Of a stretch of DNA of 64,000 nt, positions 1 to 7,176 are shown piece after piece. Within the stretch, counting starts at the first letter, position 1, and every line of letters starts with the position of its first letter. The stretch spans positions 248,001 to 312,000 of the forward strand of contig NZ_VWXD01000004.1 in assembly GCF_011752625.1 (NCBI RefSeq). Reading direction: 5' to 3'. The DNA comes from Candidatus Pantoea formicae (lineage in GTDB: Bacteria > Pseudomonadota > Gammaproteobacteria > Enterobacterales > Enterobacteriaceae). The notes below the pieces were generated by a model. It saw only the letters and a program-made list of their open reading frames with translations, made no database searches and was not told the DNA's origin. The position numbers were made by a program, and so were the translations under genes.

Positions 1-1972
1 CTGAGAGACCGATATCACGACCGGTATTGAGTGAGTACTTCATGCCAACATTGTGCATTTGCATCGCACCCACATTGGTCATCCAGCCAGCACCGACATT
101 AAGCACATATGCCGCCCCAATATTAGTGTTCTGTGCCAGACCAACATTCAGCATGGATGCCAGCGCAATCGTCTCGGCTTTCGCCTGATCGACTTTAAGC
201 GTCTGATTGCCGTTAACCGTAACGGACTGATTCTGACCGATGCGCACATTTTCGTTCTGGTCGACCGTCTCGGTACGATTACTGTGAATCATGATCGTTT
301 CGTTGCCATCCACGGTTTCAGTGCGATTCTGATGGACGGTGATGGTCTCGTTTTGATCGACCGTCTCGGTGCGATTCTTTTTCACCTCGGTGGTTTCATT
401 ACCATCAATGGTTTTGGTGCGATTGTTGCCAACGAGATGGGTCTCATCATTCTCCACCTCGGTATCCATATTCTTCTCAGCATGGAGCCAGACCTGCTCC
501 TCACCCGCCTTATCCTCAAACCGCAGCGCATTCGCCGTGTCTGCATTACCGTCCTTCGAACGGCTCAGGAATCCCATCTGCGTCGCCGCCGCTGGCAGCG
601 CCCACGGCGGCATGCTCGCCTCGTTGTACACCCTTCCGATTATCAGCGGACGGTCCGGGTCGCCGTTGATGAAGTCCACCACCACCTCGTCGTTCACCCT
701 CGGTATCTGCACTCCGCCAAACCCCTGGCCCGCCCACGCGCTCGAGACGCGCACCCAGCACGAGCTGGTGTCGTCGCCCTTCGCCAGGCGGTCCCAGTGG
801 AACTTCACCTTCACCCGGCCGTAGCGGTCCGTCCAGATGGACTCCCCCTTCGGACCTACCACCTTCGCCGTCTGCGGGCCGTGCGTCTTCGGCCACCGCG
901 TCGCCGGCGCCGCGCGGTACGTCACTCCCGCTGGCAGCACCGTGAACGTAATGTTGTGCGTTGAGCCTTCCCCGTCGCCGCTGGCGTAGCTGTTCTCCGC
1001 GAAGTCATACTGCGCCGACGTCACCAGGTACTCGCCGTTGTCGCTGAAGTGTGGCGCGTTGATAATAGAAAAGGTAAAGCCCGGCGCGATGCCCGTGGCC
1101 GTGCCAGAACCGCTCACGCTGTGGTGCTCCACCTGCCACACCTCCTGGCGGATGCGCGTGTAAAACTCGCCGTGGCTGTGGTCCACGAAGTGACCCGGCC
1201 AGTCGTACACGTCCACCGAACCCGGCACCGGCGACGCCGGGTTCTGCCGCGCCTGCAGCATCCACGCGTTCGGCTTGCGGAAGTCGTAATCGTCCGTGCT
1301 GTACATCCCCGGCGTCACGCTCTCCTCAAGCGACCACTGGCTGATGCCCTCCTCCGTCACGCTCCCGCCCGACGGCGTCACGTGGTATGCAATCGTCTCG
1401 TAGCCCGGGAACGCCTGGTGCTGGTCCGCCGCGTCGCACAGCACCATCACGTGACGCTCCGCCTCGTGCCGGAAGCCGTAGTAAATCCCCTCCAGCTCCA
1501 TCAGCCGGCTGATGAAGTCAAAGCTGCTCTCCTGGTACTGCACGCAGTATTCCCACACCCGGTAGCTGCCGCTCAGCCGCGACTCCACGTTCACCCCGTA
1601 CTCCTTGAGCAGCGTCTGCACTATCTGCGGCACCGTCTGCCCCTGGAAGATGCGCAGGTTGCGGTCCCGCTTCATCGGCCACAGGTCCGGCTCCACCGTC
1701 AGCGCGTACACCGCGTAGCGCGTGCCGTTCAGCTCCTCGCTACGCACCGACACCCGGGTGATTTTGCCGTTCAGGTAGCGCGGGTTCAGCAGGCTCTGCG
1801 TCGGCAGCGTGAACGTCACCGGCTGCCCCAGCAGCGCGTGGCGGTCTACCCGCGCGTCGGTAGACAGCAGCTCCGCCTCCAGCGTAAATGAGTGGGAGAG
1901 CGCCTCGGTGCCCTTCAGTTTCCAGAACAGCAGGCCGTCCATCGGCAGCTGTGCGGTGATGCGTGAGAACAT
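1..1972 (-). CDS. vgrG: VgrG spike protein (TssI), C-terminus cut by window edge
   Basis: VgrG forms the trimeric spike that sits on the Hcp tube and carries effectors out of the T6SS. The frame stays open from the ATG at 1972 to base 1, so the 3' end lies outside the window. The gp27/gp5-like head is almost the same protein as the complete VgrG at 7177-9102. The C-terminal part is different: after about residue 495 it has roughly ten-residue repeats built on ETVD-x-N-[RQE]-T units, followed by segments of the type MLNVGLAQNTNIGA and MHNVGMKYS, as expected for the triple-stranded beta-helix needle. A weak GGAA lies upstream of the start. The genes before it on this strand are remnants of a decayed effector island. 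Its own cargo gene would lie beyond base 1 and cannot be seen. Confidence 0.95.
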   Translation of the reverse strand, partial: MFSRITAQLPMDGLLFWKLKGTEALSHSFTLEAELLSTDARVDRHALLGQPVTFTLPTQSLLNPRYLNGKITRVSVRSEELNGTRYAVYALTVEPDLWPMKRDRNLRIFQGQTVPQIVQTLLKEYGVNVESRLSGSYRVWEYCVQYQESSFDFISRLMELEGIYYGFRHEAERHVMVLCDAADQHQAFPGYETIAYHVTPSGGSVTEEGISQWSLEESVTPGMYSTDDYDFRKPNAWMLQARQNPASPVPGSVDVYDWPGHFVDHSHGEFYTRIRQEVWQVEHHSVSGSGTATGIAPGFTFSIINAPHFSDNGEYLVTSAQYDFAENSYASGDGEGSTHNITFTVLPAGVTYRAAPATRWPKTHGPQTAKVVGPKGESIWTDRYGRVKVKFHWDRLAKGDDTSSCWVRVSSAWAGQGFGGVQIPRVNDEVVVDFINGDPDRPLIIGRVYNEASMPPWALPAAATQMGFLSRSKDGNADTANALRFEDKAGEEQVWLHAEKNMDTEVENDETHLVGNNRTKTIDGNETTEVKKNRTETVDQNETITVHQNRTETVDGNETIMIHSNRTETVDQNENVRIGQNQSVTVNGNQTLKVDQAKAETIALASMLNVGLAQNTNIGAAYVLNVGAGWMTNVGAMQMHNVGMKYSLNTGRDIGLS

Positions 1973-1977
1973 ATGTA
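1098..1977. repeat. 880-bp segment identical to 8228-9107
   Basis: Read by eye without gaps at a constant offset of 7130 bp, this stretch matches 8228-9107 base for base. It covers the 5' 875 bp of both vgrG genes plus the five bases in front of the start codon. Below 1097 the two copies still align without indels to about 500 but with scattered substitutions, and then diverge completely. The copies are in direct orientation. Confidence 0.93.
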
Positions 1978-2197
1978 GATTCCGTAACTTATTGGATTGA
2001 TGGGCTGCCCTGAAAGACGGGCAACTTTAATGTGCAGAAAAAGGCGAAAACAGCCATATATTGTTCTGGCCGGAAATCAGACCTGATAAAAATGGCAGTG
2101 TTGAAGATTTTTTCTGGTCGCATCCTGTCGCGTTGACAGGACAACCAGGTTATTACCGCTCCGGAGCTTTGTCATGACAATCTGATATAGCTTGTAT

Positions 2198-2621
2198 TTA
2201 TAATACATCACACCCTGGAACATAAATATTCAGCGTTTTGGGGTAAATATATCCGCGAAAAATACTGTTTTCCGATACGTTACCGACAAGACGGCATTGC
2301 AGGAATTTCTCGCCCATCATGGCAAGTTTTTTAACAGCCAGTCAGACGCATTCATTTCCCACTGGCAGCGTCATATGCGGCCAAAATTTCCAGACAGGGT
2401 GAGTTATCCGTGGTTAAATAGCGTCCGATATTGGTTAAACCACCATCATGGAAGGTAACCAGTTCCAGTTCCGCTGGCCTGAGGCTTTTTGGCAGTACAA
2501 CCCAGTAATGCAGCATTTCTTCTCTGGCCGATGTATAAAGGCATTTCCAGAAGCGCTGTTTGCTCTCTTCTTTAGAGAAACCCGGCGTAAGGGGAAAAGC
2601 ATAGTCCATATCAATATTCAT
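2198..2621 (-). pseudogene. Frameshifted T6SS-locus gene, function unknown
   Basis: An ORF starts at the ATG at 2621 behind a good AGGAG and runs 89 codons (MNIDMDYAFPL...) to a TGA at 2352. Coding sense clearly continues beyond it in other frames. A segment reading MNASDWLLKN follows immediately in a second frame. A segment reading KKLAMMGEKFL...NVSENSIFRGYIYPKTL then continues in a third frame to a TAA at 2198-2200. The two joins are single-base shifts, one at a run of six A. The likely original was a longer cytosolic protein of the kind found beside vgrG genes in enterobacteria, but I cannot name a domain. The 89-residue piece might still be translated. The short gap to vgrG (1978-2197) shows nothing recognisable. 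Confidence 0.6.
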
Positions 2622-2641
2622 AGCTTGTTTCTCCTCATGAT

Positions 2642-3079
2642 TTAATTCGCCAGCCAGATACCGTAATAAATCACTATAGATCCAAGAGAAACCACGCATT
2701 TTGCAAAGATCAGCATACCAGGCACCAACTTACTGACAGCCGGTGAAAATCGGGTATAATTATCAGCATTATATTTCTTATGAAAGTCCATAATGCCACT
2801 GAATAAAGTGCAAATCATTACAATCATATACTTCATACCAAGAATAAATATAAAAGAAACACCTATTTCCTCCATCAAATCCCCAGCAAGATCATTGCTG
2901 AACCCAGGAATAATTAACACTACTCCTTTAAGCACAAAGGCAAGCAATACAATACCAACCAGGACAGCTATAAACTTCTTAACAAATCCTGCCCATTCTT
3001 TTTTATTATAAAAATCCTTTCCGTTCCAAACATAATATACTGTTACAACCCAAAAAAAGAAAAATGCCAAATATTTCAT
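2642..3079 (-). CDS. Small inner-membrane protein, possible orphan immunity protein
   Basis: 145 residues from an ATG (MKYLAFFFFWVV) with GAGGT ten bases upstream. The frame is open further up to a TTG at 3130, but that part overlaps a PAAR remnant in another frame, so the shorter start is preferred. Four hydrophobic stretches are visible: near residues 1-16, 32-55, 70-92 and 120-143, with short charged loops between them. I recognise no family. It lies between a PAAR tail fragment and a frameshifted gene in a decayed vgrG island. Multi-pass membrane proteins in that position are often immunity proteins against pore-forming or membrane-acting effectors, so an immunity gene left behind after loss of its toxin is plausible. 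That function is inference. Base composition is AT-rich compared with the vgrG genes. Confidence 0.5.
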   Translation of the reverse strand: MKYLAFFFFWVVTVYYVWNGKDFYNKKEWAGFVKKFIAVLVGIVLLAFVLKGVVLIIPGFSNDLAGDLMEEIGVSFIFILGMKYMIVMICTLFSGIMDFHKKYNADNYTRFSPAVSKLVPGMLIFAKCVVSLGSIVIYYGIWLAN

Positions 3080-3102
3080 GTATAAATTGACCTCATATTT
3101 AC

Positions 3103-3180
3103 TTATCCGCCAATTAAAACCGTTACGCAACCGTCGATGATAGCACCACCACCGCCTCCTTTCTCGGAATTAACCCCCAT
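3103..3180 (-). pseudogene. PAAR protein C-terminal stub
   Basis: A 25-codon reading frame ends in GAIIDGCVTVLIGG followed by TAA. Ending in a G-C-x-T-V-L-I-G-G element is typical of short PAAR proteins that cap the VgrG spike. The part that would form the rest of the PAAR fold is missing, so this is read as the tail of a deleted gene. The ATG at 3180 has an AAGGA only two bases upstream, too close for good initiation. Confidence 0.45.
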
Positions 3181-3242
3181 TCCTTTCTAATAATAAAATC
3201 TCGTAGGAGTATTTATGAAAAATTCCAAATCCACTTCGCCCG

Positions 3243-3482
3243 CTAATCCCAATAATACAGCAAACTGCCATTGTCTTTTAGCGTGACTGAATAATCTGTT
3301 TCATCAAAATAAGCAGCAGTGCCTGTTGACGCACCTACCTGCGCGTCGGTGGAGAGCAACTCCGCCTCAGCGTAAATGGGTGGGAAAGCGCCTCGGTGCC
3401 CTTCCGTTTCCAGAACAGCAGGCCGTCCATCGACAGCTATGCGGTGATGCGTGAGAATATTAGTAGATTCCGTAACTTATTT
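3243..3482 (-). pseudogene. vgrG 5' remnant fused to a foreign gene tail
   Basis: Bases 3334-3482 match the first 130 or so coding bases and the leader of the two vgrG genes, including the leader string CCGTAACTTATT also found before the vgrG at 1972. It is dead: the start ATG has become ATA, a CAG codon has become TAG, and one base is missing near 3369. At the codons for STDAQV the similarity stops. The frame continues without a break into an unrelated tail, GTAAYFDETDYSVTLKDNG and then SLLYYWD, ending at TAG 3243-3245. This looks like a deletion that joined a vgrG head to the 3' end of another gene, probably an effector or immunity gene. The identity of the tail is not known. Confidence 0.75.
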
Positions 3483-3580
3483 AAGAGGTTAAGTTATGAT
3501 GGGAGATCAAACGTGCGGATTTGAATTGCCAGCTCAGAAAGCGTTGTATAAAAGCCAACGCCCGGTCTTATAACGTTTTT

Positions 3581-3730
3581 TTAATTCATAGTCGGGATCT
3601 GTCTGATCGAGGTGGAATATTTTAAGTCTCCCGCCTGTTTGAGATGCTGTGTAATTTGCATAAAAAAAGACTTAGCCATCTCAAAATATGCTGTATCGAA
3701 CTCTTTATTTAATTGGTAACCAAAGTTCAC
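3581..3730 (-). pseudogene. 49-codon orphan ORF, possible gene fragment
   Basis: An open frame from a GTG at 3730 to TAA at 3581 encodes a coherent-looking peptide (NFGYQLNKEFDTAYFEMAKS, then FFMQITQHLKQAGDLKYSTS). It has no ribosome binding site, and the frame extends eight codons upstream to a TAA. It lies between the glycohydrolase gene and the vgrG remnant. A likely reading is the C-terminal end of another lost effector-island gene. A small hairpin (GCGTTG/CAACGC, 3541-3561) follows it. The rest of the 3483-3964 gap is AT-rich and shows nothing recognisable. Confidence 0.3.
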
Positions 3731-3964
3731 TTTTGAATAGTGAGATTTATTTTAGTCGATCACGATCAAAATACGCCTCATGCATTTCACTTGATTAAAT
3801 TACTCGATCAGCATTTAATAAATAGCCCCCCCTTCCTTTATCATGTAAATGGCATATTTTACATCACCAAACAAGTAAATCCTTTCGAGATCTAATTAAA
3901 TTCTAATTTATTTCGATCTGGATTATTCATCTCCACATGAATAAAAACTCAGACCCCAAATAAA

Positions 3965-5050
3965 CTAGTCTATTTCATCTGGTGACAACATGAAAATCTT
4001 TTCGGCAAAGTCGATGATTTTTTCTTTATAAACTATTTTATCGATCCATTCTTTCGGAATAGCTGAGAAACCATATAAAGCACCAGCAAGCTGACCTGCA
4101 GTAGCTGCTACGCTGTCTGCGTCGTCAGCAAGATTTGCAGCTAGCAAAACGGCATCCTTAAAGGTATTAGTATTCCAAACAGCCCATAATGCCGCTTCTA
4201 AAGTGTCAATGACGTAACCTGTTGATCTAATTTGATCGCGAGATTTCAGTTTATACTCACCAGCGTTAATTATTAATATGCGAACTAGCGCTGACATTTT
4301 ATGTGCAGAAAAAGCCTCTTCCTTACTATACCCATTGAGTAGATAATGCAGAACAACATTTAAAAACTGACATGCATTAATCGATTCCGGTGCGGAATGG
4401 GTCGCCATGCTCTGAATACCCGCATCTCGCCATCCATCAACAAAAGATTTCCTTCTAAAAATAGCTACTGGAGCATGACGTATCAGAGCTGCATTACCCG
4501 CTGAATCTGGAGATGTATTACCTACCCAATCAGGGCCATTAGATATTACTTGTTCCAAAGCAAAACGAGTTGCATTTCCTATATCAAAACAGGTTCCATT
4601 TGAACTATTATGTCCATTTTTATACCAATCAATTAATTTAGCTCTAAAAAAATCGGTATCACAAAATCCTTTATTTATATAAGTTTCAGCCAAGCATAGC
4701 GCCATTGAAGTATCATCGGTCCACTCTCCTGCATTAAGATTAAAAGGCCCTCCTCCAATCATATCATTAATTTTATATTTATCTCGAAGCTGGAATTCGA
4801 GAGTTGTTCCTACAGCGTCACCTACAGCAAGCCCAAAAAGCAACCCTTTTGCTTTATCTAATGCATCCTGGTCAGAGTTCTTTTGTTTTACTGTCTGCAT
4901 CCACTCAGGTTTACTCTGTACCTCATCAGGCATTGGCTGCGGATCATAAGACATTCTATTTTTCATTTGCCGTGAGGCTTCTGGAACCAAAGCAGCATAT
5001 TTTCTGGCATAAATTTTAAGTTCAAAATCTGACATTCTTAGGTCGATCAT
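3965..5050 (-). CDS. tri1: ADP-ribosylglycohydrolase, Tri1-like T6SS immunity protein
   Basis: 361 residues of the DraG/ARH family, which removes ADP-ribose from modified proteins. Metal-binding and catalytic motifs are intact: GLAVGDAVG at about 73-81, GEWTDDTSM at 108-116 with the T-D-D-T metal ligands, and NLADDADSVAA at 306-316. About 65 residues precede the enzyme domain. In the characterised Serratia Tri1, an N-terminal extension plugs the toxin active site, so the protein protects both by blocking the toxin and by reversing its modification; the extension here fits that model. The ATG overlaps the toxin stop codon (TAATG) behind a strong GAGGAG, so the two are translationally coupled. 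The ATG at 5035 (Met6) is a possible alternative start. The pair assignment rests on motifs plus gene order. Confidence 0.85.
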   Translation of the reverse strand: MIDLRMSDFELKIYARKYAALVPEASRQMKNRMSYDPQPMPDEVQSKPEWMQTVKQKNSDQDALDKAKGLLFGLAVGDAVGTTLEFQLRDKYKINDMIGGGPFNLNAGEWTDDTSMALCLAETYINKGFCDTDFFRAKLIDWYKNGHNSSNGTCFDIGNATRFALEQVISNGPDWVGNTSPDSAGNAALIRHAPVAIFRRKSFVDGWRDAGIQSMATHSAPESINACQFLNVVLHYLLNGYSKEEAFSAHKMSALVRILIINAGEYKLKSRDQIRSTGYVIDTLEAALWAVWNTNTFKDAVLLAANLADDADSVAATAGQLAGALYGFSAIPKEWIDKIVYKEKIIDFAEKIFMLSPDEID

Positions 5051-6363
5051 TATAACTCCTCATAATTCAAGAAAATCTGCCCATCTACATCCACACGATT
5101 TACTACTTTAAATTTAGTGCCGGGTGGGTATAAAACTTCAGCTTCATTGGGATATTGTGAAAGAAAGTTTATGTCTTTTCCAGAAGTTCCTTTGATGTTA
5201 ATGTTGATATTTCCAGCAAATGGCTCTTTAGCTGATGTACTCATGAAGGCAGGATCAGATACAACATTTCCAATTTGATTTTGATTCAACACTGATGAGG
5301 GTAATTCCGATATGCCTCTGGATGTTTCTCCTGCATACGTTGGTAGCTTTAAAAGGCCTTCGGTTGCATGATCAGCAAATGCTTCTAAGTTTGGAGTTAA
5401 TTCAGTTGTGCCACGTAAAGCTGGATTAATTGCAGAATAACCTTCATTGGTAGTATAACCATAGAGTGCACCAATTTGATCATCTGATAACTTTGTCAAC
5501 AATTTAGGTGCATTTTTGAGTGCGTTTGCTTTACCTTGAGCAATCCAAGCATCAGCGGTATCTTTACCTACAGCTTCTGCTAAGGTCATTTTAGGTTCTG
5601 TGAAATTCTCAACGATGATTTTTGAATTTTCAACTCGCCAGCCATCAAACTTCATCCCCCCCTTGCTGCCAGCAGCACCACCGATGAAGCTTCCCGCCAG
5701 CATAGACCATTTCTGGCCATCAGAGCCCTCGCCGAAGAGTTTTCCACCGAGCCAACTACCGGCATAACCACCACCCAGCGCGCCTGCCAATCCAAGTAAA
5801 GCTATAGCTGGCGAAGCCAGTACGCCCACAGCGGCCGTACCTATACCCATCATTATCCAGTTAACCCAGTCGGGAATTTCCGGGTTAATGTCGTCGGTCT
5901 GGTACTTCCCTCCGCCTATAAAAACATTCGAGGATCCGCTGGCAATCTCTGCACTACAGGTTAGACGGTCACCGATACGGGCAGCCGGGTAATTATTGAT
6001 AAAAACCTTGTCTGAACCTTCTGCTACCAGTTGCAGCGAACCACTGTGTTCATCACAGTTGCCTTTCGATAAATGGGCACGTATTGCAGGTCTGCTGTTA
6101 ATAAAAACGTTAGGAGAGCCTGACACGAGCTTACCGGTGTTGTGTCGTGGTGCCCAGGACATACTACCCAGTACCTCGCCTATCCCTCCTGCTGCACAGG
6201 CACCTGCCGCAGCGGCTGATACGGCGATCAACGCCGCACCTCCGGTTACAACAACTGCTGCAGCACCCAGTATTGCTCCACCGATCAGGCCTGCGATCAT
6301 CCATCCCTTGGATGCAGTATGCGCTATGTCATCCTGCTCTCGCGCAGCATTGAATTCCGCCAT
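5050..6363 (-). CDS. tre1: PAAR-domain effector with C-terminal ADP-ribosyltransferase, Tre1-like
   Basis: 437 residues. The N-terminus has a hydrophobic stretch (about 21-66), then a PAAR domain with three copies of the pattern G-S-x-x-V-F-I (about 80-152), then a second hydrophobic region (168-209): the layout of Eag-dependent prePAAR effectors with transmembrane helices. The C-terminal domain (about 295-437) carries the arginine-ADP-ribosyltransferase signature: R349 in a TSRG context, S-T-S at 375-377 in FMSTSA, and E407-x-E409 in NEAEV. In known toxins of this class the second Glu is catalytic and the R and STS motifs bind NAD. Serratia Tre1 modifies FtsZ and stops division; the target here is not shown by the sequence. 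The gene follows the chaperone by three bases and overlaps its immunity gene. Confidence 0.88.
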   Translation of the reverse strand: MAEFNAAREQDDIAHTASKGWMIAGLIGGAILGAAAVVVTGGAALIAVSAAAAGACAAGGIGEVLGSMSWAPRHNTGKLVSGSPNVFINSRPAIRAHLSKGNCDEHSGSLQLVAEGSDKVFINNYPAARIGDRLTCSAEIASGSSNVFIGGGKYQTDDINPEIPDWVNWIMMGIGTAAVGVLASPAIALLGLAGALGGGYAGSWLGGKLFGEGSDGQKWSMLAGSFIGGAAGSKGGMKFDGWRVENSKIIVENFTEPKMTLAEAVGKDTADAWIAQGKANALKNAPKLLTKLSDDQIGALYGYTTNEGYSAINPALRGTTELTPNLEAFADHATEGLLKLPTYAGETSRGISELPSSVLNQNQIGNVVSDPAFMSTSAKEPFAGNININIKGTSGKDINFLSQYPNEAEVLYPPGTKFKVVNRVDVDGQIFLNYEEL

Positions 6364-6366
6364 AGC

Positions 6367-7161
6367 TTACACATCCTTATGCCTCTGTAAAAAAGCCCTG
6401 ATTTGCTCTTCGCTGTTTAACTCGTCAGGCCCTTCAAATTGCTTAACAACGTCAATCACGCCAGATAGAGATGAATTGTGCCTTCCCGGTGACGTCCACA
6501 ACGCGTAACGTAGTGGTTCTTGATCATTCAGCGCCGCAATATGTAGTGACTGACCCGCTGAATTAAAAAATAAGTAATGTCCATTCAGTGCTCTCTTTAA
6601 ATCAACATGCTGATAGAGTGAGTTGACCGTTTCATGAGCAGTGAGGATTTTGGTGTCATTATCGAGAGAGAAAAAAGTATCGGTAGAGTCGGGTGATATG
6701 GGGAGGGGTTCAATATCACTTTCAGAATGATTGAAACGGATACTGTTGATGATCGTCTGATACTGTTTTTGATAATATTCACCGAATTTCCCTGGGCAGG
6801 TTCCGATATAACAGACCACCTTCTTCCCACTCAGCTCTTCATCAAGCAGAATTACGGTCTGCTTCTGCCATATCTGAACGCCACCATTTTCAAAATGATA
6901 AAAGAGCTCAACAGCGGACAAGCCATCAACCGTGATAACTTTTGATGTAATGCTGGTGAATGCCTCAACAGTCGTGCCCATTTCTTTTAGGATTCTTGCA
7001 GCAACTTTCTGCACAGTATCATCATGGGATGCCGAAGCCCGTGATACCACAAAAGTGAACTCGCTGGCATTATTCTCGCTGAGTGTGAATAAATTCATTG
7101 TGCGGTCTTTAAATATATCGGGCAACTCTAACGAGGCTTCCTGAAGAGTATAAATAGCCAT
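6367..7161 (-). CDS. DUF1795/DcrB-family Eag chaperone with extra C-terminal domain
   Basis: 264 residues. Residues 1-145 (MAIYTLQEASLELPDIFKDR onward, ending near YQKQYQTIINSIRF) have the length and pattern of DUF1795 proteins of the Eag group. These cytosolic chaperones bind the transmembrane segments of a PAAR effector and help load it on VgrG. About 115 further residues (SDIEPLPISPD to the end) form an additional domain that I do not recognise, so the protein is longer than single-domain Eag chaperones of about 145-165 residues. It sits 15 bases after vgrG and 3 bases before the PAAR toxin, exactly where the cognate chaperone is expected. An AAGGA precedes the ATG. Confidence 0.85.
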   Translation of the reverse strand: MAIYTLQEASLELPDIFKDRTMNLFTLSENNASEFTFVVSRASASHDDTVQKVAARILKEMGTTVEAFTSITSKVITVDGLSAVELFYHFENGGVQIWQKQTVILLDEELSGKKVVCYIGTCPGKFGEYYQKQYQTIINSIRFNHSESDIEPLPISPDSTDTFFSLDNDTKILTAHETVNSLYQHVDLKRALNGHYLFFNSAGQSLHIAALNDQEPLRYALWTSPGRHNSSLSGVIDVVKQFEGPDELNSEEQIRAFLQRHKDV

Positions 7162-7176
7162 AGTTATTCCTTAACA

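Noticed and set aside
3215..3286. 23-codon plus-strand ORF (MKNSKSTSPANPNNTANCHC) with TAGGAG four bases upstream
   Set aside because: It is opposite the vgrG-fusion tail, which reads better as a protein. The good ribosome binding site is probably chance.
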